From: Bacteroidales bacterium
GTDB taxonomy: Bacteria > Bacteroidota > Bacteroidia > Bacteroidales > UBA932
Assembly: GCA_024398365.1 (NCBI GenBank)
Contig: JAKSJG010000002.1
Location: forward strand, 1-64,000
Direction of reading: 5' to 3'
DNA length: 64,000 nucleotides
Shown: piece by piece, positions 26,009 through 35,120 of the stretch
Layout: each line of letters starts with the position of its first letter
Numbering within the stretch: position 1 is the stretch's first letter
Position numbers and translations under genes: made by a program
The notes under the pieces: generated by a model
The model's database searches: none
Seen by the model: the letters and a program-made list of their open reading frames with translations, nothing else
Told to the model about the DNA's origin: nothing

Positions 26009-27388
26009 TTAGTTGTTGGAAGATTCGACAATGGTTTCGGAATTCATTTCTTTCCTGAACTTTTTCTTGAGGTTGGCCAGGAGCACCTCGGCCAGTATGA
26101 TGGCCAGGAAGTCAGATGCCGGCATGCTCATCCACACGCCGTCAGTATCGAAGAAGCGCGGCAGTATGGCGAGGAACGGTATAAGGAAGAGCAGCTGGCG
26201 CGAAAGTGAAAGCAGTATCGCGCGGCGTGCCAGTCCGAGGCTCTGGAAGAAGTTGGAGATGACCATCTGCCTTCCCACGACAGGGAAGAATAACACCGCT
26301 ATGGTGAATCCCCTGGCGGCAATGTCGGTCAGCTCTGCATCGTGGGTAAAGAGCGATATGGCCGTGCGCGGGAAGAACACGCCCACGATGAAGCAGAGAG
26401 TGGTGACGCAGCAGGCGCAGAGCATTGTCAGTCTCAGGACGGCAAGCGTCCTGTCATACTGCTTCGCACCGTAGTTGTAGCCCGCGATAGGCTGCATGCC
26501 CTGGTTGAAGCCCATAACCATCATCACGAAGATGAAGATCAGTCGGTTGATGATGCCGTAGGCGCCTATGGCAAGGTCTCCGCCGTGGGCCTTGAGCTGG
26601 TTGTTGATGAATATCACCACGAAGCAGGACGCCACGTTCATCAGGAAAGGCGCCATGCCGATGGAGATGGATTTGCGGGCTATGCCCCAGTTGATGCGGA
26701 GCCTCTTCCAGTCGAGGTGCAGGAATTCGCGCTTGTCGCAGATGATGCGCAGCACCCAGACGAGAGCCACCGCCTGCGAGAGTATGGTGGCGATGGCCGC
26801 GCCCTGTATGCCCATCTTGAACACGAAGATGAACAGAGGGTCGAGTATGGTATTGAGCGTCACGGTCAGTATGGTGGCGTACATCGCCTTCTGAGGATGT
26901 CCGGAGACGCGTATGATAGAGTTGAGTCCGAAGTACAGATGCGTGATGATATTGCCCAGCAAAATAGGGATCATGTACGCCTTCGCGTACGGAATGGTGG
27001 CGTCGCTGGCTCCGAAGAAGCGCAGTATGGGATCGAGGAAGATGAGGGACAGACCGGAGAATACCACGCCTATGATGACGTTGAGCAGGAATACGTTGCT
27101 CAGCACCTTCTTGGCCATGTCGTAGTTCTTCTGTCCCAGCAGCACGGATATCAGCGTGGCTCCGCCCACACCCACCAGGGTGCCGAATGCGGAGGAAAGG
27201 TTCATCAGCGGGAAGGTCAGCGCCAGGCCGGAAATGGCCATAGGGCCGCATCCCTGCCCGATGAAGATGCTGTCCACCATATTGTAAAGGGAGGTGGCGG
27301 TCATCGCGATGATCGCCGGGAGCGCGTATTTCTTCAGGAGCTTGCCAACGCGCTCAGTGCCGAGCTCCAAAGGAATCTGTTCTGCCAT
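26009..27388 (-). CDS. MATE-family efflux transporter
   Basis: A 459-residue polytopic protein with the two-lobe MATE layout: LPAIIAMTATSLYNMVDSIFIGQGCGPMAISGLALTFP at the start, VGVGGATLISVLLGQ, and the second half with MGFNQGMQPIAGYNYGAKQYDR. About 12 membrane helices are expected. It probably exports drugs or metabolites by cation antiport. It is the first gene of the MATE-kinase-ettA operon, with a -7 box 20 bases upstream of the ATG. Confidence 0.93.
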   Translation of the reverse strand: MAEQIPLELGTERVGKLLKKYALPAIIAMTATSLYNMVDSIFIGQGCGPMAISGLALTFPLMNLSSAFGTLVGVGGATLISVLLGQKNYDMAKKVLSNVFLLNVIIGVVFSGLSLIFLDPILRFFGASDATIPYAKAYMIPILLGNIITHLYFGLNSIIRVSGHPQKAMYATILTVTLNTILDPLFIFVFKMGIQGAAIATILSQAVALVWVLRIICDKREFLHLDWKRLRINWGIARKSISIGMAPFLMNVASCFVVIFINNQLKAHGGDLAIGAYGIINRLIFIFVMMVMGFNQGMQPIAGYNYGAKQYDRTLAVLRLTMLCACCVTTLCFIVGVFFPRTAISLFTHDAELTDIAARGFTIAVLFFPVVGRQMVISNFFQSLGLARRAILLSLSRQLLFLIPFLAILPRFFDTDGVWMSMPASDFLAIILAEVLLANLKKKFRKEMNSETIVESSNN

Positions 27389-27407
27389 TCAAATCTTTTG
27401 TTTGATG

Positions 27408-27415
27408 CAAAGTTA
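27408..27415 (-). promoter_or_regulatory. -7 element upstream of the MATE operon
   Basis: TAACTTTG on the minus strand (415-408) matches the -7 consensus. At the -33 distance only GTTG is seen, so the upstream element is weak. Confidence 0.5.
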
Positions 27416-27418
27416 CAT

Positions 27419-27448
27419 CAAAAAACCCGGAAGCCAACGCCCCCGGGT
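27419..27448 (-). terminator. Intrinsic terminator of mutAB
   Basis: ACCCGG (425-430) and CCGGGT (443-448) form a GC stem whose minus-strand 3' side runs straight into a T tract (complement of 419-425). It lies just after the mutB stop and upstream of the MATE promoter. Confidence 0.8.
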
Positions 27449-27471
27449 CTTTAGTGTATCAGAATTGTCGA

Positions 27472-29607
27472 TTATTCGAACTTCTGGTTGAGGATCTCCA
27501 TGATCTTGATAGCTGCGGTAGCAACCGGGGTACCAGGACCGAAGATTGCCATAGCACCGTCGCGATAGAGTTCGTCGTAGTCCTGTGCAGGGATGACACC
27601 ACCGACAACGACTGCGATGTCCTCGCGGCCGAGCTTTGCGAGCTCAGCGATGATCTGAGGAACGAGAGTCTTGTGACCTGCAGCAAGTGAGGAAACGCCA
27701 ACTACATGTACGTCGTTCTCCACAGCCTGCTTTGCAGCCTCTTCCGGAGTCTGGAAGAGAGGACCCATATCAACGTCGAAACCGCAGTCAGCGTAGCCTG
27801 TTGCTACAACCTTTGCACCACGGTCGTGACCGTCCTGACCGAGCTTTGCGATCATGATACGAGGCTGGCGGCCTTCCTTCTTTGCGAATTCGGCAACCAT
27901 CTTCTTAGCCTCTTCGAACTGAGTATTGCTCTTGACTTCTGAAGCGTAAACACCTGTGTTCATACGGATAACTGCTTTATAACGTCCAACGATCTTTTCG
28001 CAAGCATCGGAGATTTCACCGAGGGTTGCGCGAACCTTAGCTGCCTCAACTGCGAGTTCGAGGAGGTTGCCGGTCTTTGTCTCAACTGCCTTTGTGATGG
28101 CTTCGAGAGCTGCCTGAACCTTAGCCTCGTCGCGGTTTGCGCGGAGTTCCTTAAGACGTGCGATCTGGCTCTCACGAACCTTTGTGTTATCTACGTCAAG
28201 GATCTCGATAGGATCTTCATGCTCGAGACGATATTCGTTGATACCGATGATCTTGTCATTGCCTGAGTCGATGCGGGCCTGCTTGCGTGCAGCTGCCTCC
28301 TCGATGCGGAGCTTAGGGATACCGGTTTCGATAGCCTTTGCCATACCGCCCAGCTTCTCGACTTCCTCGATGTGCTCCCAAGCCTTGTGTACGAGTTCGT
28401 TTGTCAGGCTCTCAACATAGTATGAACCTGCCCAAGGGTCGATTGACTTGCAGACCTTGGTCTCTTCCTGGATGTAGATCTGAGTATTGCGGGCAATACG
28501 TGCAGAGAAGTCTGTAGGAAGTGCGATGGCCTCGTCGAGTGCGTTGGTGTGGAGTGACTGGGTGTGACCGAGAGCTGCGCCCATGGCCTCGATGCAGGTA
28601 CGTGCAACGTTGTTGAACGGATCCTGCTCTGTGAGTGACCAACCTGATGTCTGGCTGTGTGTACGGAGGCACTGGCTCTTAGGGTTCTTAGGGTTGAACT
28701 GACCTACGAGCTTGGCCCAGATCATACGTGCGGCACGCATCTTGGCGATCTCCATGAAGTGGTTCATACCGATTGCCCAGAAGAATGAGAGGCGAGGTGC
28801 GAATGCATCCACGTCGATACCGGCCTTGACACCTGTACGGATGTACTCGAGACCGTCTGCCAGTGTGTATGCCATCTCGATGTCGTTGGTAGCACCTGCT
28901 TCCTGCATGTGGTAACCGGAGATGGAGATGGAGTTGAACTTAGGCATGAACTTGGATGTATAGGCGAAGATATCGCCGATGATGCGCATTGAGAACTCAG
29001 GTGGGTAGATATAGGTGTTGCGGACCATGAATTCCTTGAGGATATCGTTCTGGATGGTACCAGCCATTTCCTCGAGCTTTGCGCCCTGCTCCAGACCTGC
29101 AACGATGTAGAATGCCATGATAGGGAGAACGGCACCGTTCATTGTCATGGACACTGACATCTTGTTGAGAGGGATCTGGTCGAAGAGGACCTTCATATCC
29201 TCTACTGAGCAGATTGACACGCCGGCCTTTCCGACATCACCTACTACGCGTGGATGATCTGCGTCATATCCGCGGTGTGTGGCGAGGTCGAACGCAACTG
29301 ACAGACCCTTCTGGCCTGCAGCAAGGTTGCGGCGATAGAATGCGTTGGACTCCTCAGCTGTAGAGAAACCTGCATACTGACGGATTGTCCAAGGCTTGTT
29401 TACATACATTGTGGAGTAAGGTCCACGGAGGAACGGAGCCACGCCGGCAGCGTAGTTGAGGTGTTCCATGCCTTCAAGATCCTTTTCGGTATAAAGAGGC
29501 TTTACTGTGATCTTCTCCGGAGCGAGCCATGGTTCGCCATTGGCTGCGCAATCGCACTTAGGTGCTGCTGCACCGGTGTATTCGATGTCTTTAAAATTAG
29601 GTCTCAT
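27472..29607 (-). CDS. mutB: Methylmalonyl-CoA mutase large (catalytic) subunit
   Basis: A 711-residue adenosylcobalamin enzyme interconverting succinyl-CoA and (R)-methylmalonyl-CoA in the propionate pathway. The N-terminal TIM barrel has [31 protein letters not shown]. The C-terminal B12-binding domain keeps DGHDRG (DxHxxG), [10 protein letters not shown] and VVVGGVIP. It forms a heterodimer with MutA, encoded immediately upstream. A full Shine-Dalgarno (AAGGAGG) sits between the mutA stop and this start. A terminator follows the gene. Confidence 0.97.
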   Translation of the reverse strand: MRPNFKDIEYTGAAAPKCDCAANGEPWLAPEKITVKPLYTEKDLEGMEHLNYAAGVAPFLRGPYSTMYVNKPWTIRQYAGFSTAEESNAFYRRNLAAGQKGLSVAFDLATHRGYDADHPRVVGDVGKAGVSICSVEDMKVLFDQIPLNKMSVSMTMNGAVLPIMAFYIVAGLEQGAKLEEMAGTIQNDILKEFMVRNTYIYPPEFSMRIIGDIFAYTSKFMPKFNSISISGYHMQEAGATNDIEMAYTLADGLEYIRTGVKAGIDVDAFAPRLSFFWAIGMNHFMEIAKMRAARMIWAKLVGQFNPKNPKSQCLRTHSQTSGWSLTEQDPFNNVARTCIEAMGAALGHTQSLHTNALDEAIALPTDFSARIARNTQIYIQEETKVCKSIDPWAGSYYVESLTNELVHKAWEHIEEVEKLGGMAKAIETGIPKLRIEEAAARKQARIDSGNDKIIGINEYRLEHEDPIEILDVDNTKVRESQIARLKELRANRDEAKVQAALEAITKAVETKTGNLLELAVEAAKVRATLGEISDACEKIVGRYKAVIRMNTGVYASEVKSNTQFEEAKKMVAEFAKKEGRQPRIMIAKLGQDGHDRGAKVVATGYADCGFDVDMGPLFQTPEEAAKQAVENDVHVVGVSSLAAGHKTLVPQIIAELAKLGREDIAVVVGGVIPAQDYDELYRDGAMAIFGPGTPVATAAIKIMEILNQKFE

Positions 29608-29614
29608 TGTATTT

Positions 29615-29621
29615 CCTCCTT
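29615..29621 (-). promoter_or_regulatory. Strong Shine-Dalgarno of mutB
   Basis: AAGGAGG on the minus strand begins one base after the mutA TAA and lies 7 bases before the mutB ATG. Such a site is unusual for this phylum and suggests re-initiation by ribosomes finishing mutA. Confidence 0.7.
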
Positions 29622-29622
29622 A

Positions 29623-31500
29623 TTAAAGTTCCTTGATGCCCATTTCCTTCTGGTAACCCTTGAGAGTATCGAGGATGTTGCACTTAACGTGGATGAAGTT
29701 CTTGATGCCCTTCTCTTCGAGAGCCGGACGGCATTCAGGATCGCCGGCAACGACTACGATAGCCTTGTTGCCGATCTTTTCTGCGATCTGAGGAACTGCC
29801 TCTGCATACTCTTCGTCGGATGAGCAGGCAACTACGATGTCAGCCTTTGCAGCGAGAGCTGCCTCAACGCCTTCCTCGATGGTAGCGAAGCGGTTGTTGT
29901 CAACCACCTTGAAACCTGCAACAGCGAAGAAGTTGCTGCTGAACTGTGCGCGTGCGCGGCACATTGCGAGGTTGCCGAAGGTGAGCATGAATACCTGAGG
30001 CTGCTTGTCAGCGCGGTCTGTAGCGAGGCGGAGTGCCTCGAATGCCTGAGCTGCACGGTACTTCTCGAGAGGTTCAGCGATCTGCGGAGTGTCGCAGTTG
30101 CATGTTGCCTTCTGAGCGCCACGGGTAACGATTTCCTTGGTGATCTCAGCAGGAGCCTTCTCGAGGAAGTTAGGGAACTGGTTGGAACCGAGGATGGTCT
30201 CGCGGCGCTGAGCGAAGTTCTTGTCCTTCTTGTCAGATACTGCCTTGACCTCAGCCTGTACGAAACCGGCCTTGAATGCCTCTGTGTAACCACCCTTCTC
30301 CTCTACTGTCTTGAAGAGGTTCCAAGCTGCGTCGATGATGGATGCGGTGAGGTTCTCGATGTAGTATGAACCTGCTGCAGGGTCAACGATCTTGTTGAAA
30401 CGAGCCTCTTCCTTGAGGATTGACTGTACGTTGCGTGCGATGCGGTTTGAGAACTCACCCGGCTTGCGGAATGCATAGTCGAACGGGAGAACTTCGAGGG
30501 AGTGAACACCTGCGATGGCAGCGCTCATTGCCTCTGATGTACCACGGAGCATGTTAACGTATGCGTCATATACTGTCTGGTTCCAGCCGCTGGTGACTGC
30601 GTGAGAGCAGATCTTCTGAGCGCATTCGCAATCAGCACCGTAGGTCTTCATAACGTTTGCCCAGAGAACGCGTGCGGCGCGGAACTTGGCGATTTCCATG
30701 AAATAATTTGAGCTTACGCCGAAGGTGAACTTCATGCGGCGGCCGATCTCGTTTGCGGAGATGCCCTTCTCGGTGAGGGCTGCTACGTAGTCGCTGCCGA
30801 TAGCGAGAGCGAATGCGAGCTCCTGAACGATGCTGGCGCCTGCGTCGTTGAAGTCGTATGCCTCAACGTTGATGACGCGTACCTTAGGGTAATCAGCGAC
30901 AGCCTTGATGCAGTTGGCGAGGACGTCCCATGCCTTTTCTGCGTTGAGCTTGCCGACTGTTGTAAGCATGTGGAGAGGGCTTACATCGAATGATGCGCGC
31001 ACTTCTTCAGGCTTTACGCCCTGCTTTGCAACATACTTGATGAAGTTTGCGACGGTCTCCTCAGCGATAACAGGACGAACCTCGCAGAAGTTGATTTCAA
31101 CTGCAGGAATTACGATGCCCTTGAGGAGCTTCTCGTAATCAGCCTCGGTGAGAGCCTTGCCTGTGAGGCAGAAGCCTACGGCCTGAACGCCCTTTGCAAG
31201 GCCGTCGATTGCCTGTGCATTAGCCTTCTCTACACCTTCGCAGAGGCAGTAGTCCTGGCGTGTGAGCCAGTCGTTGGAGTTTACAGTACCTCTGACATAA
31301 GGGAACTGACCAGGCATGGTGCCTGTGAACTTGAGATCTTTGAGGTTCTCAGCACGGTAGTAAGGACGCACTGCAAAGCCTTCCTGGGTCTTCCACACGA
31401 GTTTCTTCTCGTAGTCGGCGCCCTTCAAGTCTTTGATAATTACCTCATCCCACTGTTCTGTGGTAACAGGAGGGAACTCAGTAAAAAGTTTGTTAGCCAT
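29623..31500 (-). CDS. mutA: Methylmalonyl-CoA mutase small subunit
   Basis: A 625-residue subunit homologous to MutB but without the cobalamin DxHxxG: the corresponding region reads VVACSSDEEYAEAVPQIAEKI. That loss is standard for the non-catalytic subunit. The start MANKLFTEFPPVTTEQW at 31500 is preferred over an ATG at 31554, which would place 18 atypical residues over the promoter leader. It is the first gene of mutA-mutB, 15 bases ahead of mutB, with a textbook promoter. Confidence 0.95.
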   Translation of the reverse strand: MANKLFTEFPPVTTEQWDEVIIKDLKGADYEKKLVWKTQEGFAVRPYYRAENLKDLKFTGTMPGQFPYVRGTVNSNDWLTRQDYCLCEGVEKANAQAIDGLAKGVQAVGFCLTGKALTEADYEKLLKGIVIPAVEINFCEVRPVIAEETVANFIKYVAKQGVKPEEVRASFDVSPLHMLTTVGKLNAEKAWDVLANCIKAVADYPKVRVINVEAYDFNDAGASIVQELAFALAIGSDYVAALTEKGISANEIGRRMKFTFGVSSNYFMEIAKFRAARVLWANVMKTYGADCECAQKICSHAVTSGWNQTVYDAYVNMLRGTSEAMSAAIAGVHSLEVLPFDYAFRKPGEFSNRIARNVQSILKEEARFNKIVDPAAGSYYIENLTASIIDAAWNLFKTVEEKGGYTEAFKAGFVQAEVKAVSDKKDKNFAQRRETILGSNQFPNFLEKAPAEITKEIVTRGAQKATCNCDTPQIAEPLEKYRAAQAFEALRLATDRADKQPQVFMLTFGNLAMCRARAQFSSNFFAVAGFKVVDNNRFATIEEGVEAALAAKADIVVACSSDEEYAEAVPQIAEKIGNKAIVVVAGDPECRPALEEKGIKNFIHVKCNILDTLKGYQKEMGIKEL

Positions 31501-31551
31501 TTCTTTTAAAATTAGATTGTATTGTATAAAATTGGTTTCTATAATATCCTG

Positions 31552-31583
31552 CAAATTTAGGATTTATTTCTACATTTGACAAA
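31552..31583 (-). promoter_or_regulatory. Promoter of mutAB
   Basis: On the minus strand TTTG (583-580), a 20-base spacer and TAAATTTG (559-552) match the consensus exactly. The ATG is about 50 bases downstream. Confidence 0.75.
31571..31578 (+). promoter_or_regulatory. -7 element for the esterase gene, overlapping the mutAB promoter
   Basis: TACATTTG on the plus strand fits the -7 consensus and lies 25 bases before the ATG at 31604, inside the spacer of the divergent mutAB promoter. No -33 TTTG is seen. Confidence 0.4.
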
Positions 31584-31603
31584 CGAAAAGCATCATTAGG
31601 ACT

Positions 31604-32572
31604 ATGAAACGGCTGATATCAATCTTATTATTTTTCTTCACACTGACAATCAGCGCATTTGCGCAGGACAACACACTCAGGGAAGAGCACGGCGCGGCGG
31701 CGCTGTACGACCGCTCGGTAATATTCTCCAACCAGGACGGCGTCATGTTGGGAATGGACGTCTATATGCCGGAGGACCTCAGCTGTCTGCACAAGTGCGT
31801 GGTCTTCGCATACGGCGGAGGTTTCATGGACAACAACCAGCGCGCGAAGGGCACGCAGGCATTCTGCCGCCGCCTCGCCGATGACGGCTTCGTGGCCATC
31901 GCCATAGATTACCGTCTGGGGCTGAAGGACTTCAAGGCCAAGGGCGGCCCGCTTACGATGATCAGGCCGGTGGACAATTCGGTGCGCATGGCGGCCGAGG
32001 ACATGTTCAAGGCGGTGAAATGCATCATAGACAATGCCGACGCACTGCGCGTGTATCCTGACAGCCTGATTCTCTGCGGCAGCAGCGCAGGTGCGGTGAC
32101 CGCTCTCCAGGCGGACTACGAGCTCTGCAACCGCACTCCGATGACGGCGCAGATGCCGGAGGATTTCCGCTTCGCGGGGGTCATCTCCTTCGCGGGCGCC
32201 ATTTTCTCCCACGAGGGGAAATGCGACTACAGAGTGCATGCCCCGGCCCCTACGTTCTTCCTGCACGGCACCGCCGACAAGCTGGTCAATTACAAGAAGA
32301 TACAGCTTTTCAAACTGGGCTTCTTCGGCAGCAGCGAGCTGGTGAAGCGCTTTGAGAAGTTCGGATTCCCGTACAAGATCATGCGCTTCAAGGAGGAGGG
32401 CCACAGCGTGGCGATGAGGATGATGGACAATTACGAGGATGTGATGTGGTTCATTGACAATATGGTCTGCCGCAAGCGCGACCTGAGCGTGGACGAGACT
32501 TTCCAGGACCGCGACCGCAAGCTGACCAAGTGGGACAAGATGAACTCCAAGGGACTGTATATGAAAAAATAA
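31604..32572 (+). CDS. Secreted alpha/beta-hydrolase (esterase-like)
   Basis: A 322-residue protein with a signal peptide (LLFFFTLTISAFAQ). The alpha/beta-hydrolase features are YGGGF (oxyanion region, near 78), the nucleophile elbow GSSAGAVTA (Ser near 165), HGTADKLV (acid loop) and EEGHSVAM (catalytic His). Closest in layout to periplasmic acetyl-esterase/feruloyl-esterase-like hydrolases of Bacteroidetes; the natural ester is unknown. It stands alone, diverging from mutAB and followed by an inverted-repeat element. Confidence 0.88.
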   Translation: MKRLISILLFFFTLTISAFAQDNTLREEHGAAALYDRSVIFSNQDGVMLGMDVYMPEDLSCLHKCVVFAYGGGFMDNNQRAKGTQAFCRRLADDGFVAIAIDYRLGLKDFKAKGGPLTMIRPVDNSVRMAAEDMFKAVKCIIDNADALRVYPDSLILCGSSAGAVTALQADYELCNRTPMTAQMPEDFRFAGVISFAGAIFSHEGKCDYRVHAPAPTFFLHGTADKLVNYKKIQLFKLGFFGSSELVKRFEKFGFPYKIMRFKEEGHSVAMRMMDNYEDVMWFIDNMVCRKRDLSVDETFQDRDRKLTKWDKMNSKGLYMKK

Positions 32573-32581
32573 AAGTAGTTC

Positions 32582-32651
32582 CCGGCTGTGGCTCCTGCTG
32601 CGCAGGCATGCATTGCCGAAACTTCGCTTCGCTCAACGGAGCCACAGCCGG
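32582..32651. repeat. Inverted repeat with inner hairpin
   Basis: CCGGCTGTGGCTCC (582-595) is perfectly repeated in inverse at 638-651, enclosing 42 bases. Just inside the left arm is CCTGCTGCGCAGG (594-606), a small hairpin like the one in the element at 137-256. It lies 10 bases after the esterase stop and before the efp promoter. It could double as the esterase terminator, though no T run follows. Confidence 0.65.
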
Positions 32652-32660
32652 TTAAAGGCA

Positions 32661-32692
32661 TTTGAGATATTTCAATATTTTTATTATTTTTG
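32661..32692 (+). promoter_or_regulatory. Promoter of efp
   Basis: TTTG (661-664), a 20-base spacer and TATTTTTG (685-692) match the Bacteroidetes consensus exactly, 37 bases before the ATG. Confidence 0.75.
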
Positions 32693-32728
32693 CGAGTTAT
32701 TTGAAACTAATATCAAAATTATATTTTT

Positions 32729-33298
32729 ATGGCAACAACAGCTGATTTCAAGAACGGCCTCTACATCGACTTCGAAGGCAAGCCATGCTCAATCGTATGG
32801 TTCCAGCACGTAAAGCCGGGCAAGGGCCCTGCATTCGTAAAGACCAAACTCCGCAACCTCGAAAACGGTCGCATCCTCGAGAAGACTTTCTCAGCAGGTG
32901 AAAAGATCGAGACCATCACCGTGGAACACCGCGAGTACCAGTTCCTCTACGCTGAAGAGGATGCTTTCAACTTCATGAACAACGAGACATTCGACCAGAT
33001 CCCTGTAGCCAAGGACCTCATCGAGAACTCTGACCTCATGAAGGAAGGCCAGATCGTCGAGATGGTATTCCAGGTAGAAGGCGAAGACGAAAGGGTTCTC
33101 ACATGCGAGCTCCCTACTTACGTTGAACTCGAAGTCACCTACACAGAACCTGCTGTCAAGGGCGATACCTCAACCAACGCTCTCAAGGAAGTTGTCCTCG
33201 AGACCGGTGCGAAGATCATGGCTCCTCTGTTCATCAACACAGGTGAAGTCATCAGAGTCAACACCACTGACCGTTCATACGGCGAGCGCGTTAAATAA
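32729..33298 (+). CDS. efp: Elongation factor P
   Basis: A 189-residue three-domain protein that relieves ribosome stalling at polyproline. The KOW-like domain I contains the tip loop HVKPGKGPAFV with Lys32 at the modified position. Domains II and III follow, and the end is NTTDRSYGERVK (family signature region). Length is standard. It has its own promoter and a terminator 22 bases after the stop. No lysine-modifying enzyme (epmA/epmB) is encoded nearby. Confidence 0.97.
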   Translation: MATTADFKNGLYIDFEGKPCSIVWFQHVKPGKGPAFVKTKLRNLENGRILEKTFSAGEKIETITVEHREYQFLYAEEDAFNFMNNETFDQIPVAKDLIENSDLMKEGQIVEMVFQVEGEDERVLTCELPTYVELEVTYTEPAVKGDTSTNALKEVVLETGAKIMAPLFINTGEVIRVNTTDRSYGERVK

Positions 33299-33320
33299 TC
33301 ACTCAGATATAACGACATAC

Positions 33321-33356
33321 GGGACCGGCCGCAAGGTCGGTCCTGTTATTTTTTTG
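33321..33356 (+). terminator. Intrinsic terminator of efp
   Basis: GGACCGGCC (322-330) pairs with GGTCGGTCC (335-343) around GCAA and is followed by a T run (347-355). Confidence 0.9.
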
Positions 33357-33375
33357 TAACTACAGTAAAAAAAGA

Positions 33376-35058
33376 ATGGACTGGCTGGTTGAACTCTTCA
33401 CTCAGGGCAGCGTCACGCAGACAATACTCCTGCTGACGCTCATCTCGATTTGCGGACTCGCCCTGGGCAGAATCAGGATATTCGGAATGCAGTTTGGCAG
33501 CAGCTTCGTCTTTTTCGCGGCCATAGCCGCCGGCCATTTCGCGAAGCGCTGGGGCATTGAGCTCAATGCCCCGATGATGGATCTCGCCAAGAATTTCGGA
33601 CTCATCATATTCGTTTATACACTGGGACTGCAGTGCGGTCCCGGCTTCTTCGCCTCCCTGCGCAAGGGCGGCCTGAAGCTCGTACTCGGCGCACTCATCG
33701 CCGCCCTGCTCAGCACCGCGATATGCGTTTTATTCATATACACCACGGGCATCTCCGTTCCGGAGGCGGTGGGACTGCTTTCCGGCTCGGTGACCAGCAC
33801 CCCGTCCCTGATCGCCGCGCAGCAGACCGTCCTGGACATTGATCCGGCAGCCGTGGATGCGGCCAACACCATAGGCGCCGCATACGCCGTGGGCTATCCA
33901 TTCAGCGTGCTGTGCGTCATCCTGGCCGTGTTCTTCCTCACCAAGGTATTCCCAAAGCGTGTGGCAGAAAGTTCAGGTAGAGGCAATGACGTCTATACAT
34001 CCGCCCTCGAAGTGCGGGTGCAGAACCCTGCCGTAGCCGGCAAATGCGTACGCGACGTAGTCAGCGACAGCGGCATGCATTTCGTCATCTCCCGCCTCTG
34101 GCGCAACGGCAATGTGGAGATCCCGATGTCCGACACCGTCATCAACGAGGGCGACCACATGCTGCTCATCTGCGACAAGGATGATTTCAGCAGCATAAGC
34201 CGCTTCTTCGGCCACGAGGAGAATACGGACTGGAACCGCCCGGACATTGACTGGAACATCATTGACAGCAATCTCATCAGCCGCCACCTGCGCGTCACCA
34301 AGGACGAAGTCAGCGGCATCAGCCTCGGCAAACTCAAGCTGCGCGCCAAATTCGGCGTCAACATCACCCGCATCAACCGCGCCGGCATCACTCTGGTGCC
34401 TGACGCGAACACCACCCTTCAGTTCGGCGACCGCCTGACCGTGGTCGGCGGCGAGGAAAAGATCAAGGCCATGGCCAAATTCGTGGGCAACGAGGAGTCC
34501 AGGCTCAACGAACCGCGCCTCATCCCAATCCTGGCGGGCCTCTTCCTCGGTGTGCTGCTGGGAAGTGTGCCTATCGCCGTACCCGGCATCAGCGCACCGC
34601 TGAAACTGGGCATAGCCGGCGGTCCGATCATCATGGGCATCCTTATGGGCGCATTCGGGCCCCGCCTGCACATTACGACATATACCACGCGCGCTGCCAA
34701 TCTCATGCTGAGGCAGCTCGGCATCACGTTCTTCCTGGCCGCCCTGGGCCTAGGCGTGGGCGGGGATTTCGTGGAAACGGTCTTCTCAAGCCAGGGCTTG
34801 AAATGGGCAGGCATGTCAGTGGTCATTGCCATCGTGCCACTGCTGATCATCGGCCTGGTCAATGAGAAATGGCTGCACCTGAGCTTCCCGCAGAATCTCG
34901 GCGTCGTGTGCGGCAGCACCACCAGCACCAATGCCCTGGCCTACGCCAACACAGTCCTGGGCAATGACAACGCCGCCGCGGCCTACGCCACGGTCTACCC
35001 TCTCGTCACCTTCCTGCGCGTCTTCATCGCTCAGACTCTGATAATGCTGCTGGCCTGA
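33376..35058 (+). CDS. AspT/YidE-YbjL family transporter with two RCK_C domains
   Basis: A 560-residue inner-membrane protein with the aspartate:alanine-exchanger fold. An N-terminal membrane half (FGLIIFVYTLGLQCGPGFFASLRKGGLK, GLLSGSVTSTPSLIAAQQ) is followed by two cytosolic TrkA-C-like domains (about 210-285 and 295-375; GDHMLLICDKDDF, GDRLTVVGGEEKI). A second membrane half ends in LGVVCGSTTSTNALAYAN. The repeated GSxTSTPS/GSTTSTNA motifs are typical. It probably exchanges a carboxylate or amino acid; substrate unknown. It begins 78 bases after efp, past that gene's terminator. No clear promoter is seen in the 20-base gap. Confidence 0.9.
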   Translation: MDWLVELFTQGSVTQTILLLTLISICGLALGRIRIFGMQFGSSFVFFAAIAAGHFAKRWGIELNAPMMDLAKNFGLIIFVYTLGLQCGPGFFASLRKGGLKLVLGALIAALLSTAICVLFIYTTGISVPEAVGLLSGSVTSTPSLIAAQQTVLDIDPAAVDAANTIGAAYAVGYPFSVLCVILAVFFLTKVFPKRVAESSGRGNDVYTSALEVRVQNPAVAGKCVRDVVSDSGMHFVISRLWRNGNVEIPMSDTVINEGDHMLLICDKDDFSSISRFFGHEENTDWNRPDIDWNIIDSNLISRHLRVTKDEVSGISLGKLKLRAKFGVNITRINRAGITLVPDANTTLQFGDRLTVVGGEEKIKAMAKFVGNEESRLNEPRLIPILAGLFLGVLLGSVPIAVPGISAPLKLGIAGGPIIMGILMGAFGPRLHITTYTTRAANLMLRQLGITFFLAALGLGVGGDFVETVFSSQGLKWAGMSVVIAIVPLLIIGLVNEKWLHLSFPQNLGVVCGSTTSTNALAYANTVLGNDNAAAAYATVYPLVTFLRVFIAQTLIMLLA

Positions 35059-35078
35059 TTCAACTTTACTCCCCGAAT

Positions 35079-35115
35079 GTTTGCACAGACGTGAGTCACT
35101 CGCGTCTGTACAAAC
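35079..35115. repeat. Near-perfect 37-base palindrome
   Basis: The element starts GTTTGCACAGACG (079-091) and ends with its near-perfect inverse (103-115). The inner GAGT/ACTC (093-101) extends the symmetry to a single central C at 097. There are one mismatch and one G-T pair in 18 positions. It sits between the convergent transporter and outer-membrane genes. It lacks a T run, so it may be an extragenic palindrome or a non-classical terminator. Confidence 0.7.
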
Positions 35116-35120
35116 ACGGT

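Noticed and set aside
26342..27454. 370-codon plus-strand frame opposite the MATE gene
   Set aside because: Rich in His/Glu/Asp as expected from reading membrane-helix codons backwards; no domain.
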